A stretch of DNA of 64,000 bases from Streptomyces noursei ATCC 11455 (GCF_001704275.1 NZ_CP011533.1:992001-1056000); one strand, 5' to 3'. Positions 43,776 to 55,002 are shown, counted from the first letter of the stretch. Notes: generated by a model not told the origin, from the sequence alone. Numbers and translations: made by a program.

Positions 43776-43975
43776 GAGCCACCGCGGACCCGGCCATGAC
43801 CCGACGAACCGCCCGGACGAGGTCCGGCCCATGGCTCGGGTGCGTGTGCTCCGGCCGTCAGGCGTCGAAGCGGCGGCGGGCGTCCTCGATGTGGCCGAGG
43901 TGCAGCCACCGCGATCCTCGACTGACCAGGTGCTCCTGGTCACTGAGCGCCGAAGTGGCCGACCCGCGCGCCCGG

Positions 43976-45463
43976 TCACGGATCGGAACGACTCGTCCAG
44001 CCGTCGGTCGGCGCCTCCTGCGTCCCGCCGGCGGGACGGCGCGTCGGCAGACTGACCGTGAACGCCGTGTGCCCCGGGCGGCTGGTCAGGCCGGCCGTGC
44101 CCCCGTGCGCGGTGACCACGGCGTGCACGATCGCCAGGCCCAGACCGGTACCGCCGGCGGCGCGGGAACGGCCGTGGTCGGCACGGACGAACCGACCGAA
44201 GATCTCCGGCCGCAGCTCCTCCGGGATCCCCGGGCCGTCGTCGGCGACCGTCAGCCGCACGGTCCGGGCGGTCGTCCGCAGCCGCACCGTGACGGCGGTC
44301 CCGGCGGGGGTGTGGGTCCGGGCATTGGCCAGGAGGTTCCCGATGACCTGGTGCAGCCGGTGCTCGTCGCCGGTCACCGTGACCGCCGTCTCGGGCAGGT
44401 CCAGCAGCCAGCGATGATCCGGGCCCGCGGCCCGTGCGTCGTCCGTCGCGTCCAGGACCAGGCGGGTCAGGTCGACCGGCGTCCGCTCCAGCGCCCGGCC
44501 CGCGTCGATCCGGGCGAGCAGCAGCAGGTCGTCGACCAGGCGGCTCAGGCGTTCCGATTCGGCGTTGATGCGCTCCAGGGAGTGCCGGACCTCGCCCGGC
44601 ACCGGCCCCCGGTGGCGGAGGGCGAGCTCCGCATGCCCGCGGACGTTGGCCACCGGGGTGCGCAGCTCGTGACTGGCGTCGGCGGCGAACTGGCGCAGCC
44701 GCTCCTCGCCGGCCTGGCGGCGCTCCAGGGCGTTGCCGACGTGACCGAGCATCCGGTTCAAGGCGGTGCCCACCTGGCCGACCTCGGTCCGCGGGTCGGC
44801 CACCGGCACCGGCGCCGGCATGGCCACCTCACCGCTGGCCAGCGGGAGTTCGGCCACTCCGGCGGCGGTGGCGGTCACCCGCCGCAGCGGTCGCAGGGAC
44901 AGTCGCACCCACAGCGCCCCGACGACGCCCGTGACCAGCAACGCCGCGCCGAAGACGCCCGCTTCCACCGCTTCCAGCCGGTGCACGGTCTCCTCGACCG
45001 GATGCAGCGGCAGCCCGGTCACCAGCACGTCGCCGTCGTCCCCGCGCACCGCGTTGACCCGGTACGCGCCCAGCGCGGACAGCCGGACGCCGTGGCCGGT
45101 GCCGTCGGTCGGCAGTCCGGCCAGCGACCGGAGGTCACGGGCGTCGAGCGGGACGGCGGCGTCGGTGGCCTGCCGCACGACGGCGGCCTGCGTCGGCGTG
45201 CCGTGCAGCAGCCGCGCGCCGAAGGTGCCGTCGGCCTGCCCGCGGGTGTCGGGCCGGTTGTCGGCGTCGGGCCGCGCCTCGTGCTCCAGACTGGCGGCGA
45301 ACCGACCGGCCGAGGCGGACAGCTGCTGGTCCAGCCGCCCCACCAGGAACCCTTCGAGGGCGAAGACGGTGGTGACGCCGACCGCCAGACAGGCCAGCGC
45401 GAGGAGCGCGACCAGCCCGGCGGTGAGCTGGCCCCGCAGGCTGCGCGGGAGCGGCGGCCTCAT
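43976..45463 (-). CDS. OmpR-partner sensor histidine kinase
   Basis: 495 residues. An N-terminal transmembrane helix (GLVALLALACLAVGVTTVFALEG), an extracytoplasmic domain (about 40-165), a second helix (VFGAALLVTGVVGALWVRLSL), a HAMP region, then a HisKA domain with phosphoacceptor His265 in FAADASHELRTPVANVRGH, and an HATPase domain with NLLANARTHTPAGTAVTV, VADDGPGIPEEL, TGLGLAIVHAVV. The ATG overlaps the response-regulator stop (ATGA), showing translational coupling. Signal unknown. It is the pair of the regulator at 45460-46197 and both are divergent from the flavin electron-transfer operon. Confidence 0.95.
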   Translation of the reverse strand: MRPPLPRSLRGQLTAGLVALLALACLAVGVTTVFALEGFLVGRLDQQLSASAGRFAASLEHEARPDADNRPDTRGQADGTFGARLLHGTPTQAAVVRQATDAAVPLDARDLRSLAGLPTDGTGHGVRLSALGAYRVNAVRGDDGDVLVTGLPLHPVEETVHRLEAVEAGVFGAALLVTGVVGALWVRLSLRPLRRVTATAAGVAELPLASGEVAMPAPVPVADPRTEVGQVGTALNRMLGHVGNALERRQAGEERLRQFAADASHELRTPVANVRGHAELALRHRGPVPGEVRHSLERINAESERLSRLVDDLLLLARIDAGRALERTPVDLTRLVLDATDDARAAGPDHRWLLDLPETAVTVTGDEHRLHQVIGNLLANARTHTPAGTAVTVRLRTTARTVRLTVADDGPGIPEELRPEIFGRFVRADHGRSRAAGGTGLGLAIVHAVVTAHGGTAGLTSRPGHTAFTVSLPTRRPAGGTQEAPTDGWTSRSDP

Positions 45464-46197
45464 GCGGCGTCCGGCTTGAGCACATAGCCGACCCCGCGCA
45501 CCGTGTGGATCATGGGCGTCCGGCCGGCGTCGACCTTCTTGCGCAGGTAGCTGATGTAGAGCTCGACGACGTGCGCCCGACCGCCGAAGTCGTAGGACCA
45601 GACCCGGTCGAGGATCTGCGCCTTGGACAGCACCCGCCGCGGATTGCGCATCAGGAACCGGAGCAGCTCGAACTCGGTGCGGGACAGCTCGACGAGATCG
45701 CCGCCGCGGAACACCTCCCGGGCCTCCTCGTCCATGACGAGGTCCCCGACGACCAGGCGGTCGCCGACCGGCTCCCTGGCCATGCCGGCCCGGCGCAGCA
45801 GCCCGCGCACCCGCGCGAGGACCTCTTCCAGGCTGAAGGGTTTGGTGACGTAGTCGTCCCCGCCCGCGGTGATCCCGGCGATCCGGTCCTCTACGGAGTC
45901 CCGGGCGGTGAGAAAGAGCACACAGACCGTCTCCAGCTCCCGGCGCAGCAGCCGCAGCACCTCGATGCCGTCGGTGTCGGGCAGCATCCAGTCGAGGACG
46001 ACGGCGTGTGGGCGGAATGAGCGGGCCACGGCGAGCGCGGTGGCGCCGTCGGGCGCGGCACGGACCTGCCAGCCCTCGCCCGCCAGCGCGCCGCACAGCA
46101 CCTCGGTGAGGTCCGGCTCGTCGTCGATCACCAGGACCCGGACCGGTGAGCCGTCGTCGCTGGTCAGGCGGGCAGGGGTGGTGCGGTGGTTCGTCAT
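45460..46197 (-). CDS. OmpR/PhoB-family response regulator
   Basis: 245 residues. Receiver domain: VRVLVIDDEPDLTEVLCGALAGEGW with acidic pocket, phospho-Asp in AVVLDWMLPDTDG, conserved Thr and Lys (FLTARDS, YVTKPFSLEEVLARV). The C-terminal winged helix (about 150-245) ends VLSKAQILDRVWSYDFGGRAHVVELYISYLRKKVDAGRTPMIHTVRGVGYVLKP. GGAACC precedes ATG 46197. An 11-bp-period direct repeat lies in the divergent intergenic region at 46284-46305, the typical form of an OmpR-type binding site. The pair likely controls the neighbouring flavin operon. Confidence 0.95.
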   Translation of the reverse strand: MTNHRTTPARLTSDDGSPVRVLVIDDEPDLTEVLCGALAGEGWQVRAAPDGATALAVARSFRPHAVVLDWMLPDTDGIEVLRLLRRELETVCVLFLTARDSVEDRIAGITAGGDDYVTKPFSLEEVLARVRGLLRRAGMAREPVGDRLVVGDLVMDEEAREVFRGGDLVELSRTEFELLRFLMRNPRRVLSKAQILDRVWSYDFGGRAHVVELYISYLRKKVDAGRTPMIHTVRGVGYVLKPDAA

Positions 46198-46283
46198 GGT
46201 GGTTCCAGCATCCCTCGCCCCGCCGCGCTCCCGGTCCGCGGCCGGCTCTGAGTTTCCTGTGAATCCGGTGGCCGGGCCGCTGC

Positions 46284-46305
46284 TCAGAGCTTCTTCAGAA
46301 GTTCC
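46284..46305. promoter_or_regulatory. Direct repeat, candidate response-regulator operator
   Basis: TCAGAGCTTCT followed directly by TCAGAAGTTCC: two 11-base units matching at 8 of 11 positions with one-helical-turn spacing, 36 bp before the electron-transfer operon start. Confidence 0.5.
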
Positions 46306-46341
46306 GCTGCGACGCTGGCGCCCCCACCGGAACGGAGCCCC

Positions 46342-47703
46342 ATGAGCGTCCTCACCCCACCCCGCGACACCGCCCCGACCAGCAGGTTCGCGCGCCGACC
46401 GGCCGCCTTGGTCCCCGCGCTGGCCCAGCTCCTCGTCTGGGCGGGCGCGGCCGGTGTCCTGGGCCTGTGGTGGGCCGACACCGCGTCGGTGACCGGTGTG
46501 GCGGGGTGGCTGACCGGAGCGGGCCGGATCACCGGGCTGCTGGCCGGGTACGCCTGCGCGGTGCTCGTCGCGCTGATGGCCCGGGTGCCGCTGCTGGACC
46601 ACACCGTCGGCACCGACCGGCTGGCCCGCTGGCACGCGATGGGCGGGCGGTACACCGTCGGCCTGGCCCTCGCCCACGCCCTGCTGATCGTCTGGGGGGC
46701 CTCGCTCACCGTGCACAGCGGTGTGGTCCAGGAGACCACCACCCTCGTCCTCCACTACCCGGACATGCTGATGGCCACCGCCGGCTTCCTGCTGCTGGTC
46801 GGCACCGGCGTCGTCTCCGCACGGGCCGCCCGCCGCCGGCTGAGCTACGAGACCTGGCACTACCTCCACTTCCTGACCTACGTGGCGCTGTTCCTCGCCT
46901 TCGGCCACCAGCTCTCCAACGGCGCGGACTTCGTGGGCAACCGCACCGTCCAGCTGGCGTGGTACGCCCTGTACGTCGGCGTCGGGGCACTGGTCGCCTG
47001 GTACCGCTTCCTGCTCCCCCTCCGCCGGGCGCTGCGCCACCGCCTCCGGGTCGTCGAGGTCCACCCGGAGGCGCCGGGCGTGCTCTCCGTCCACCTCACC
47101 GGCCGACAGCTGACCGAACTGCGCGCAGAGTCGGGGCAGTTCTTCCGTTGGCGCTTCCTGGCACCCGGGCTGTGGTGGACCGCCACCCCCTACTCGCTGT
47201 CCGCGCCCCCACTCCCCCACCGACTGCGCATCACGGTGAAGGCGGCCGGCGGCCACAGTGCGGCGCTGGCCCGGCTCCGGCCCGGTACCCGGGTCTGGGC
47301 CGAGGGCCCCTACGGGGCGTTCACCGCGGCACGGCGCAGTGCCCCGAAGGTGCTGCTGCTGGCGGGCGGCGTCGGCATCACCCCGCTGCGCGCGCTCTTC
47401 GAAACCCTCCCCGGCGAGGTCACCCTGCTCTACCGGGCCCGTCGCCCCGAGGACCTCGCGCTGCGCGGCGAACTCGACGCGATCGCCACCGCCCGCCGCG
47501 CGGTGGTGCACTACGCCGTCAGCGAGCCGGCCGGAACCCCCTGCCCGCTGACCGCCCGCGCCCTCGGCCGGCTGGTCCCCGACCTGGCCGCGCACGACGT
47601 CTACGTCTGCGGACCGCCCGGCATGACCGAAGCCGCGCGCCGCGCCCTGCGCGCCGCCGGCGTACCGCGGCACCGCATCCACCACGAGTCCTTCGACTTC
47701 TGA
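46342..47703 (+). CDS. Ferric-reductase-like transmembrane flavoprotein
   Basis: 453 residues. The first 215 residues hold about six membrane helices with heme-ligand histidines in RWHAMGGRYTVGLALAHALL and LSYETWHYLHFLTYVALFLAFGHQL. The C-terminal part is a FAD/NAD(P)H reductase: QFFRWRFLAPGLWWTATPYSLSAPP (FAD site) and LLLAGGVGITPLRALFE, YVCGPPGMTEAARRAL (NAD-binding). It carries electrons from cytosolic NAD(P)H across the membrane. It starts an operon with an FMN-binding protein and ApbE; the ATG is placed 144 bp from the divergent response-regulator start. Confidence 0.93.
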   Translation: MSVLTPPRDTAPTSRFARRPAALVPALAQLLVWAGAAGVLGLWWADTASVTGVAGWLTGAGRITGLLAGYACAVLVALMARVPLLDHTVGTDRLARWHAMGGRYTVGLALAHALLIVWGASLTVHSGVVQETTTLVLHYPDMLMATAGFLLLVGTGVVSARAARRRLSYETWHYLHFLTYVALFLAFGHQLSNGADFVGNRTVQLAWYALYVGVGALVAWYRFLLPLRRALRHRLRVVEVHPEAPGVLSVHLTGRQLTELRAESGQFFRWRFLAPGLWWTATPYSLSAPPLPHRLRITVKAAGGHSAALARLRPGTRVWAEGPYGAFTAARRSAPKVLLLAGGVGITPLRALFETLPGEVTLLYRARRPEDLALRGELDAIATARRAVVHYAVSEPAGTPCPLTARALGRLVPDLAAHDVYVCGPPGMTEAARRALRAAGVPRHRIHHESFDF

Positions 47704-47750
47704 CGCCGCCCCGCGTCCCGTTCCGATCCGCAACTCCAAGGAGCCGCCGC

Positions 47751-48173
47751 GTGCGCCGAGCCGTCCTCACCACCGCATCGACCAGCGCACTGGTCGTCCT
47801 GCTGCTGTCGCTCAAACCGCACCATCCGGCCGCCCTGCCCGCGGCCGCCCCGGAGCCGTCGCCGACCGGCACCCGGCATCCCGGCACCCGGCCCGCCGAC
47901 GGCACGTACACCGGCTCGCCGATACCCACCCGATACGGGACCGTGCAGGTCGCCGCCACCCTCAAGGGCGGACAGCTGACCGCCGTCAAGGTGCTCCAGG
48001 TACCGTCCGACAACGGGCGCGACCAGGAGATCGCCGGCTATGCCGTGCCCCGCCTGACGCAGGAGGCGCTGAGCGTGCACGGCGCCGCGATCGACGCGGT
48101 GTCCGGTGCCAGCTACACGAGCGCGGGCTACATCCAGTCGCTCCAGAGCGCCCTGGACCGGGCCGGTGCCTGA
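47751..48173 (+). CDS. FMN-binding exported protein (flavinylation acceptor)
   Basis: 140 residues. N-terminal membrane anchor or signal (RRAVLTTASTSALVVLLLSLK), a Pro-rich spacer, then an FMN_bind domain: DGTYTGSPIPTRYGTVQVAATLKGGQLTAVKVLQVPS. The motif SGASYT with Thr123 is the site for covalent FMN attachment by ApbE. GTG 47751 follows AAGGAG. It overlaps the next gene start by 8 nt, so ApbE is translated together with it. It probably receives electrons from the upstream reductase on the outer side of the membrane. Confidence 0.92.
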   Translation: MRRAVLTTASTSALVVLLLSLKPHHPAALPAAAPEPSPTGTRHPGTRPADGTYTGSPIPTRYGTVQVAATLKGGQLTAVKVLQVPSDNGRDQEIAGYAVPRLTQEALSVHGAAIDAVSGASYTSAGYIQSLQSALDRAGA

Positions 48174-48951
48174 ACGACGGGGCGCCGGCCTGCGGCACGT
48201 CGAACACGTCATGGGCACGGTGTTCTCCTTCGACGTCCGCGACCCCGCCACCCCCGCCCTGCAGACCGCCCTCGGCGACGCCGTCGCCTGGCTGCACCAC
48301 GTCGACCGGGTCTTCTCCCCCTACCGCCCCGACAGCGCCGTCAGCCGCCTCGCCCGCGGCACCGTGCGCCCCGACGACTGCTCCGCGGAGGTGCGCGAGG
48401 TCCTCGACCTGTGCGAAGCCGCCCGGCACGCCACCGACGGCTGGTTCAGCCCGGTCGCCGGCGGCGTCCTCGACCCGTCGGGCCTGGTCAAGGGATGGGC
48501 GGTGGAGCGGGCCGCGCAGCGCCTGCGGGCCGCGGGCGCCCGCCACGTCTGCGTCAACGGAGGCGGTGACCTGCGGTTCAGCGGCGGGACGGCCCCCGGC
48601 GTCCCCTGGCGCATCGGCATCGCCCATCCGCTGCGCCCGGACGCCCTCTGCGCCGTCGTCACCGGCCACGACCTGGCCGTCGCCACCTCCGGCACCGCCG
48701 AACGCGGCGCGCACATCCTCGACCCGCACACCCGCGCCACGGCCCACGGCCCGGCCGCCGTGACCGTCGTCGGCCGCTCGCTGACCATGACCGACGCCTA
48801 CGCCACGGCGGCCTTCGCGATGGGTGCGAAGGCCGCCGACTGGCTGGAATCCCTGCCCGGTCACGAGGCGTTGGCGGTCACCGCGGACGGCGGGTGCTGG
48901 CACACCACGGGCTTCCCCGACTGCGGCACACCGCTCGTCGCCGGCGCCTGA
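48166..48951 (+). CDS. apbE: FAD:protein FMN transferase ApbE
   Basis: 261 residues. It attaches FMN from FAD to Thr or Ser of acceptor proteins. Family features: VEHVMGTVFSFDVRD, HVDRVFSPYRPDSAVSRL, CVNGGGDLRF and the metal site TDAYATAAFAMG. GTG 48166 gives a short N terminus starting close to the conserved region and overlaps the FMN-binding gene; no signal peptide is evident, unlike many exported ApbE proteins. The operon order reductase, acceptor, transferase makes the flavinylation role convincing. Confidence 0.92.
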   Translation: MPERRGAGLRHVEHVMGTVFSFDVRDPATPALQTALGDAVAWLHHVDRVFSPYRPDSAVSRLARGTVRPDDCSAEVREVLDLCEAARHATDGWFSPVAGGVLDPSGLVKGWAVERAAQRLRAAGARHVCVNGGGDLRFSGGTAPGVPWRIGIAHPLRPDALCAVVTGHDLAVATSGTAERGAHILDPHTRATAHGPAAVTVVGRSLTMTDAYATAAFAMGAKAADWLESLPGHEALAVTADGGCWHTTGFPDCGTPLVAGA

Positions 48952-48967
48952 CCGCGCCGCCGGCCCC

Positions 48968-50653
48968 TCACCTCAGCGGCACCGCCAGCTCGGCGGGGCC
49001 GCCCGCCGGCGAGCCGAACGACACGCTGCTGCCGTGCGGGGTACTCCCGCCGTACAGCGGGTCGGCGGTGTCCAGGACCAGGGCGAGCCGGTGCCCGGCC
49101 GGCAGGTCGTACGCGGTCGGGAAGAGCGCGACGTCGAGCGGGAAGGCGCGCCCCGGCTTCTGACCGGACCAGCTCTGCGGGGCGTGCGAGATCAACTTGC
49201 CCACGCCCAGGGCGTTCACGTCGTAGAGGTAGGCGAAGGCGGTGCCCTGCGGTGCGGACGCGGTGACGGCCGTGTGCAGCCGCGCGGCGCCGCGGAGGTG
49301 CTGGTCCGTCGCGTACGGCGCGCTCTGCCACACCGCGGCGGCGCTGCGCGGCAGCAGCGGGACGACGACGGTGGGCGGCAGGCCGACGATCTGGTCGAGG
49401 GCGCCGGACAGCTCGGCGACGCCGCCGTCGGCACCCGAGTCCTTGCCGCCGGCCACCTCCCGCCACCAGCCGTCACCGGCCGGGCCGCCGAGGGTCCCGG
49501 TGCCGTGGGAATCGGGGCGGCCCAGTCGCAGCCGTTCGGTCCGGGAACTGACGGCCTGCCAGTCCCGGTAGCTCTCGTGCCCGCCGCCGGGCCGGACCTC
49601 CAGCTCCACCCCCTGGCGCGCCTTCTCGGCGCCGCCCGAGCCCTTGAGGTGGCGGTCGAGCCACTGCCGCGCGCTCGACCAGGTGGCGTTGGGCAGGCCG
49701 AGCAGGCTGGTCAGCTCCTGGGTGGCGTGGTCCCCGGGCCGCAGTTCGAGCCGCTTGGGCACGGTCAGCCGCTGGTAGAAGGAGGTCATCTGGCCCGGGT
49801 TGAAGATGCTGTCGCCCCAGGCGTTGGCGAGGAAGACGGCGGTGCCGTGGGCGTTGATGCGGTCCACGTAAGTGGCCGGGGACCGGGTGTCGGCCCACTG
49901 GACAACGCGGGGCAGATCGTGGTTGGCGAAGAGGTCCGCCAGGGTCCGCGCGAACTCGGGGCTGCGGCGGCCGGTCGGCGTCTGGATGGCGGCCAGCAGT
50001 CCGGCGGCCTGGAGGTGCCGGGTCTGCCCGCTGTAGAGCGCGTCGGTCAGGTCGGCCCAGCCGCTGAGCGAGGCGACCGCCTTGACCCGCGGGTCGAAGG
50101 CGGCGCCCATCAGCGTCAGGCCGCCGCCCAGGGAGAGCCCCACCATGCCGATCCGGCTCCGGTCGGCCGGGGTGTGGGCCAGGGCCCAGTCGATGACGCT
50201 GGAGATGTCGGCCACGTCCTTGGGACCGGCGACGTCGATCTTCCCGCCGGATGCCCAGAAGCCGCGCACCGTGTACGTCACCGCGATGTAGCCGTCGGCG
50301 GCCAGTTGTCGTCCCTGGGCCACGTATTCCAGGTCGTTCTGCCCCCAGCTGGCCGGCTGGACGACCAGGGGGTAGTGGCCGTTGCGGTCGGCACCGGGAG
50401 TGCCGGGCGCGGGCGTGAACACATCGGCCTTGAGGACGGTGCCGTCCTTCATGGTGATGTCGGCCAGGCGGAAGGCCGGGGCGGCCGACGCCACGGAGGC
50501 GGGGGCCGCGGGCCGGCCCGGCGCGGCGGCCACCGCGGGGCCGCCGGGCACGGCCACGGCCAGGGTTGCGGCAACTACCGTGGCGCAGAGGGACGTTGCC
50601 GTCCTGCGTCGTCGGCCGAGGGGGTTGCCTGCGGTACGGCAGGGTCGCGCCAT
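48968..50653 (-). CDS. Exported S15-family alpha/beta hydrolase (X-Pro dipeptidyl-peptidase type)
   Basis: 561 residues. A basic start and Sec-like signal (RRRRTATSLCATVVAATLAVAVPGGPAVAAAP) lead into an alpha/beta hydrolase with nucleophile elbow GMVGLSLGGG. The C-terminal jelly-roll (about 420-560) matches the X-Pro dipeptidyl-peptidase C-terminal domain: KPGRAFPLDVALFPTAYDLPAGHRLALVLDTADPLY. Members cleave peptides or act as cocaine-esterase/acylase-like hydrolases; substrate unknown. ATG 50653 has GGAGAAG just upstream and makes the signal peptide start correctly. Confidence 0.9.
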   Translation of the reverse strand: MARPCRTAGNPLGRRRRTATSLCATVVAATLAVAVPGGPAVAAAPGRPAAPASVASAAPAFRLADITMKDGTVLKADVFTPAPGTPGADRNGHYPLVVQPASWGQNDLEYVAQGRQLAADGYIAVTYTVRGFWASGGKIDVAGPKDVADISSVIDWALAHTPADRSRIGMVGLSLGGGLTLMGAAFDPRVKAVASLSGWADLTDALYSGQTRHLQAAGLLAAIQTPTGRRSPEFARTLADLFANHDLPRVVQWADTRSPATYVDRINAHGTAVFLANAWGDSIFNPGQMTSFYQRLTVPKRLELRPGDHATQELTSLLGLPNATWSSARQWLDRHLKGSGGAEKARQGVELEVRPGGGHESYRDWQAVSSRTERLRLGRPDSHGTGTLGGPAGDGWWREVAGGKDSGADGGVAELSGALDQIVGLPPTVVVPLLPRSAAAVWQSAPYATDQHLRGAARLHTAVTASAPQGTAFAYLYDVNALGVGKLISHAPQSWSGQKPGRAFPLDVALFPTAYDLPAGHRLALVLDTADPLYGGSTPHGSSVSFGSPAGGPAELAVPLR

Positions 50654-50853
50654 CACTTCTCCAGGTTTCAGACCGCGGCGCCACGGTGGCGCCCGTCCGG
50701 TGCGGTGATCGGGAGCGTAGGGCGGCGCGGCCACCCCGGACGAGATCATGATCAGCCAAATTACCGGCTGGTAACCCGCCCTGCGAGAAGGGCACTTGGC
50801 GGCACTCGAAGGGCGAAATACGAGAGATGAGACAAATGGTTTAGGGTACTCGG

Positions 50854-51177
50854 ATGATCTTTATCGTTGTGAAGTTTCCCGTGAAACCCGAACACGTCGA
50901 GGAGTGGCCCGAGAAGGTCGACGCGTTCACCCGCGCCACCCGCGAGGAGCCGGGCAACCTCTGGTTCGAGTGGTCCCGCAGCCTCGAGGACCCGAACACC
51001 TACGTCCTGGTCGAGGCGTTCCAGGACGACGCGGGCGAGGCCCATGTGAACTCCGACCACTTCCGGGCCGGCCTGGAGGCGATGCGCCCGCTGCTGCGCC
51101 GCACGCCCGACATCGTGAGCCACGTGATCCCGGGCGCGGACGGCTGGAGCGCGATGGGCGAGCTCGCCATCGACTGA
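50854..51177 (+). CDS. Antibiotic biosynthesis monooxygenase (ABM) domain protein
   Basis: 107 residues, dimeric alpha/beta barrel: IFIVVKFPVKPEHVEEWPEKVDAFTRATREEPGNLWFEWSRSLEDPNTYVLVEAFQDDAGEAHVNSDHF. These enzymes oxidise quinols or polyketides without cofactors, though many act in general metabolism. The ATG lacks a ribosome binding site, and TAGGGT at 50843-50848 sits where a -10 element would allow a leaderless transcript. It is divergent from the S15 hydrolase gene. Confidence 0.9.
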   Translation: MIFIVVKFPVKPEHVEEWPEKVDAFTRATREEPGNLWFEWSRSLEDPNTYVLVEAFQDDAGEAHVNSDHFRAGLEAMRPLLRRTPDIVSHVIPGADGWSAMGELAID

Positions 51178-51278
51178 CACCCGCGCCGCCACACGGCACA
51201 GCGGCGGGTCGCCCCGGGCGGCACGCCGCTTCGTCATGAACGGCCGCGCGCACGGTCGTCGCCACGCGCGGCCGGGGC

Positions 51279-52061
51279 TCACTCCCGTCCGGCGGCGGGC
51301 CGTGGTCCAGGAGGCGTGCGGGTCACCGTGCGGCCGGCGGCAGTGGCCGCACGGGCGAAGCGGGTGGCGTCGAGGACGGCGGCCCCGCCTGGGTCGTTGT
51401 TGAAGTACGCGTAGACGTCGGCCCGGTCGGGCCAGGCGTCGGCGATCCGCCGGACCCAGGTGTCCAGCGCCTGCCGCCCGTAGCGCGGCCAGGGGGCGGC
51501 GCGGCCTTCGTGGAAGCGCAGGTACCCCCAGTCCGCGGTGCGCCACAGGGGTGTCACGGGCCGGGAGCCCCGGTCCGCCCAGCACAGGGCGGCGCCACGG
51601 CGTTCCAGCACGGTGCGGATCGCGTCGGTCCACCACGAGTCGTGGCGGGGTTCGACGGCCACCCGGGTACCGGTGGGGAAGCAGTCCAGGCAGTCGGCCA
51701 GCAGTCCGGCGTCCGCGGGCAGGGTGGGCGGCAGTTGCAGCAGGACGGGGCCGAGCCGGGGGCGGAGGTGGGCGGCGCGCGCCATCAGCCGGCGGACCGG
51801 CTCCTGGGGGTCGCGGAGCCGCTTGATGTGGGTGAGGTAGCGGCTGGCCTTGACGGCCATGACGAAGTCGTCCGGCGTGCGGTCCCGCCAGTCGGCGAAG
51901 GTCCCGGCCTCGGGCAGCCGGTAGAAGGCGGCGTTGCTCTCGACGGTGGCGAAGTGCCGGGCGTACTCCTCCAGCCACCGGCGCTGCGGCAGGTCGGGCG
52001 GGTAGAGAGTGCCGCGCCAGTCGCGGTACTGCCAGCCGGAGGTTCCGAGGTGGATGGTCAT
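51279..52061 (-). CDS. DUF72 (YecE) family protein
   Basis: 260 residues, TIM-barrel-like DUF72 protein: IHLGTSGWQYRDWRGTLYPPDLPQRRWLEEYARHFATVESNAAFYRLPEAGTFADWRDRTPDDFVMAVKASRYLTHIKRL, then VEPRHDSWW and YAYFNNDPGGAAVLDA. Function is unknown. ATG 52061 starts MTIHLGTSGW; an in-frame ATG at 52073 (adding MPPR) is an alternative with no better ribosome binding site. Divergent from the dnaK operon. Confidence 0.92.
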   Translation of the reverse strand: MTIHLGTSGWQYRDWRGTLYPPDLPQRRWLEEYARHFATVESNAAFYRLPEAGTFADWRDRTPDDFVMAVKASRYLTHIKRLRDPQEPVRRLMARAAHLRPRLGPVLLQLPPTLPADAGLLADCLDCFPTGTRVAVEPRHDSWWTDAIRTVLERRGAALCWADRGSRPVTPLWRTADWGYLRFHEGRAAPWPRYGRQALDTWVRRIADAWPDRADVYAYFNNDPGGAAVLDATRFARAATAAGRTVTRTPPGPRPAAGRE

Positions 52062-52252
52062 GCGGGGAGGCATCCCCGGTCCGCCGCGACACGTACCGGC
52101 CGTCGCGCCCGCCGCGCCTGTCGCGCCCGCTGCCGGGGACGTCGTCAGGCGGAGAGACCGTATGCACTTTCTGCCGGTGAGGCCGCGGATGCTGCGCGCG
52201 ACGGGGAACCTACCCACCCACCATGGGGAACATTGACCACAAAAGGTGCATC

Positions 52253-52281
52253 TTGACAGTCGTCGGGGCACGTTCTATGCA
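52253..52281 (+). promoter_or_regulatory. Housekeeping-type promoter of the dnaK-grpE operon
   Basis: TTGACA (52253-52258) and TATGCA (52276-52281) with a 17-base spacer; transcription would begin near 52288, giving a leader of about 130 nt before dnaK. No HAIR or CIRCE element is visible. Confidence 0.7.
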
Positions 52282-52417
52282 GATGATGTAGCCGGCTTGG
52301 TCGCCATATCAGCAGGTGAGAGGCGTTGCGAGGGATGCGGCCTGGGCCGTCCCGGCCGGGGGCGGGCCCACCACCGCGTCGTCGCCCCGGATCGGGCCGC
52401 GAGACGAGGAGAAGACC

Positions 52418-54300
<1,883 letters not shown>

Positions 54301-54304
<4 letters not shown>

Positions 54305-55002
54305 ACCGTCCGACCGATGTCGGTCGCCTCCCCCGGCCGCCGCTCGCGCTGGTCGGGCGCACCGGGCCGGAGCGCGGCTCGGCCCCGCCGTCCCGGCCGG
54401 AGTCGGAACCGGTGCGGCCGGACCGGGGCACCGCCGGTGCGGTGGCGCCCCCGACCCGGCGCGGCACCGCACCGCCCGGCGCCGCCCGACCGGAGGCCGG
54501 CGGGTCCGACCTCGAACGGCTGGCGGGCGAACTGCGGGAGCGCACGGCCGATCTGCAGCGGCTCAAGGCCGAGTTCGACAACTACCGGCGCCGGGTGCAC
54601 CGCGACCGGCTGGCGGTCGGCCAGATCGCCGTGGGCAATGTGCTGGCCCGGCTGCTGCCGGTGCTCGACGCGATCGCCGAGGCCGCCGGCCAGGGCCAGC
54701 TGACCGACGGCTTCCGGCGCGTCGCCGACCTCCTGGAAGCGGAGCTGGCGTCCCTGGGCCTGACGTCCTTCGGGACCGCCGGCGAGCCGTTCGACCCGAA
54801 CGTCCACGAGGCACTCGTCTACACCCCGCCCGGGCAGGCCGGGGCGACGGCCGGGTCGGCCGCCCGGGCCGCGGCGGCCGAGCGGGCGGTCTGCGCCGAC
54901 GTCCTCCGCCCGGGTTTCCGGGTGGGCGACCGGCTGCTGCGCCCCGCCCAGGTGGCCGTGGCCGGTGAGCAGCCGGACGCGCACGGGGCCCGACTACCGT
55001 AG
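54301..55002 (+). CDS. grpE: Nucleotide exchange factor GrpE
   Basis: 233 residues. An unusual Pro/Arg/Gly-rich N terminus of about 65 residues precedes the GrpE core: [74 protein letters not shown] and the terminal [19 protein letters not shown]. It works with DnaK to release ADP. ATG 54301 overlaps the dnaK stop. Its 3' end overlaps the convergent Lnt gene by 9 bp. The N-terminal extension is longer and more disordered than usual. Confidence 0.93.
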
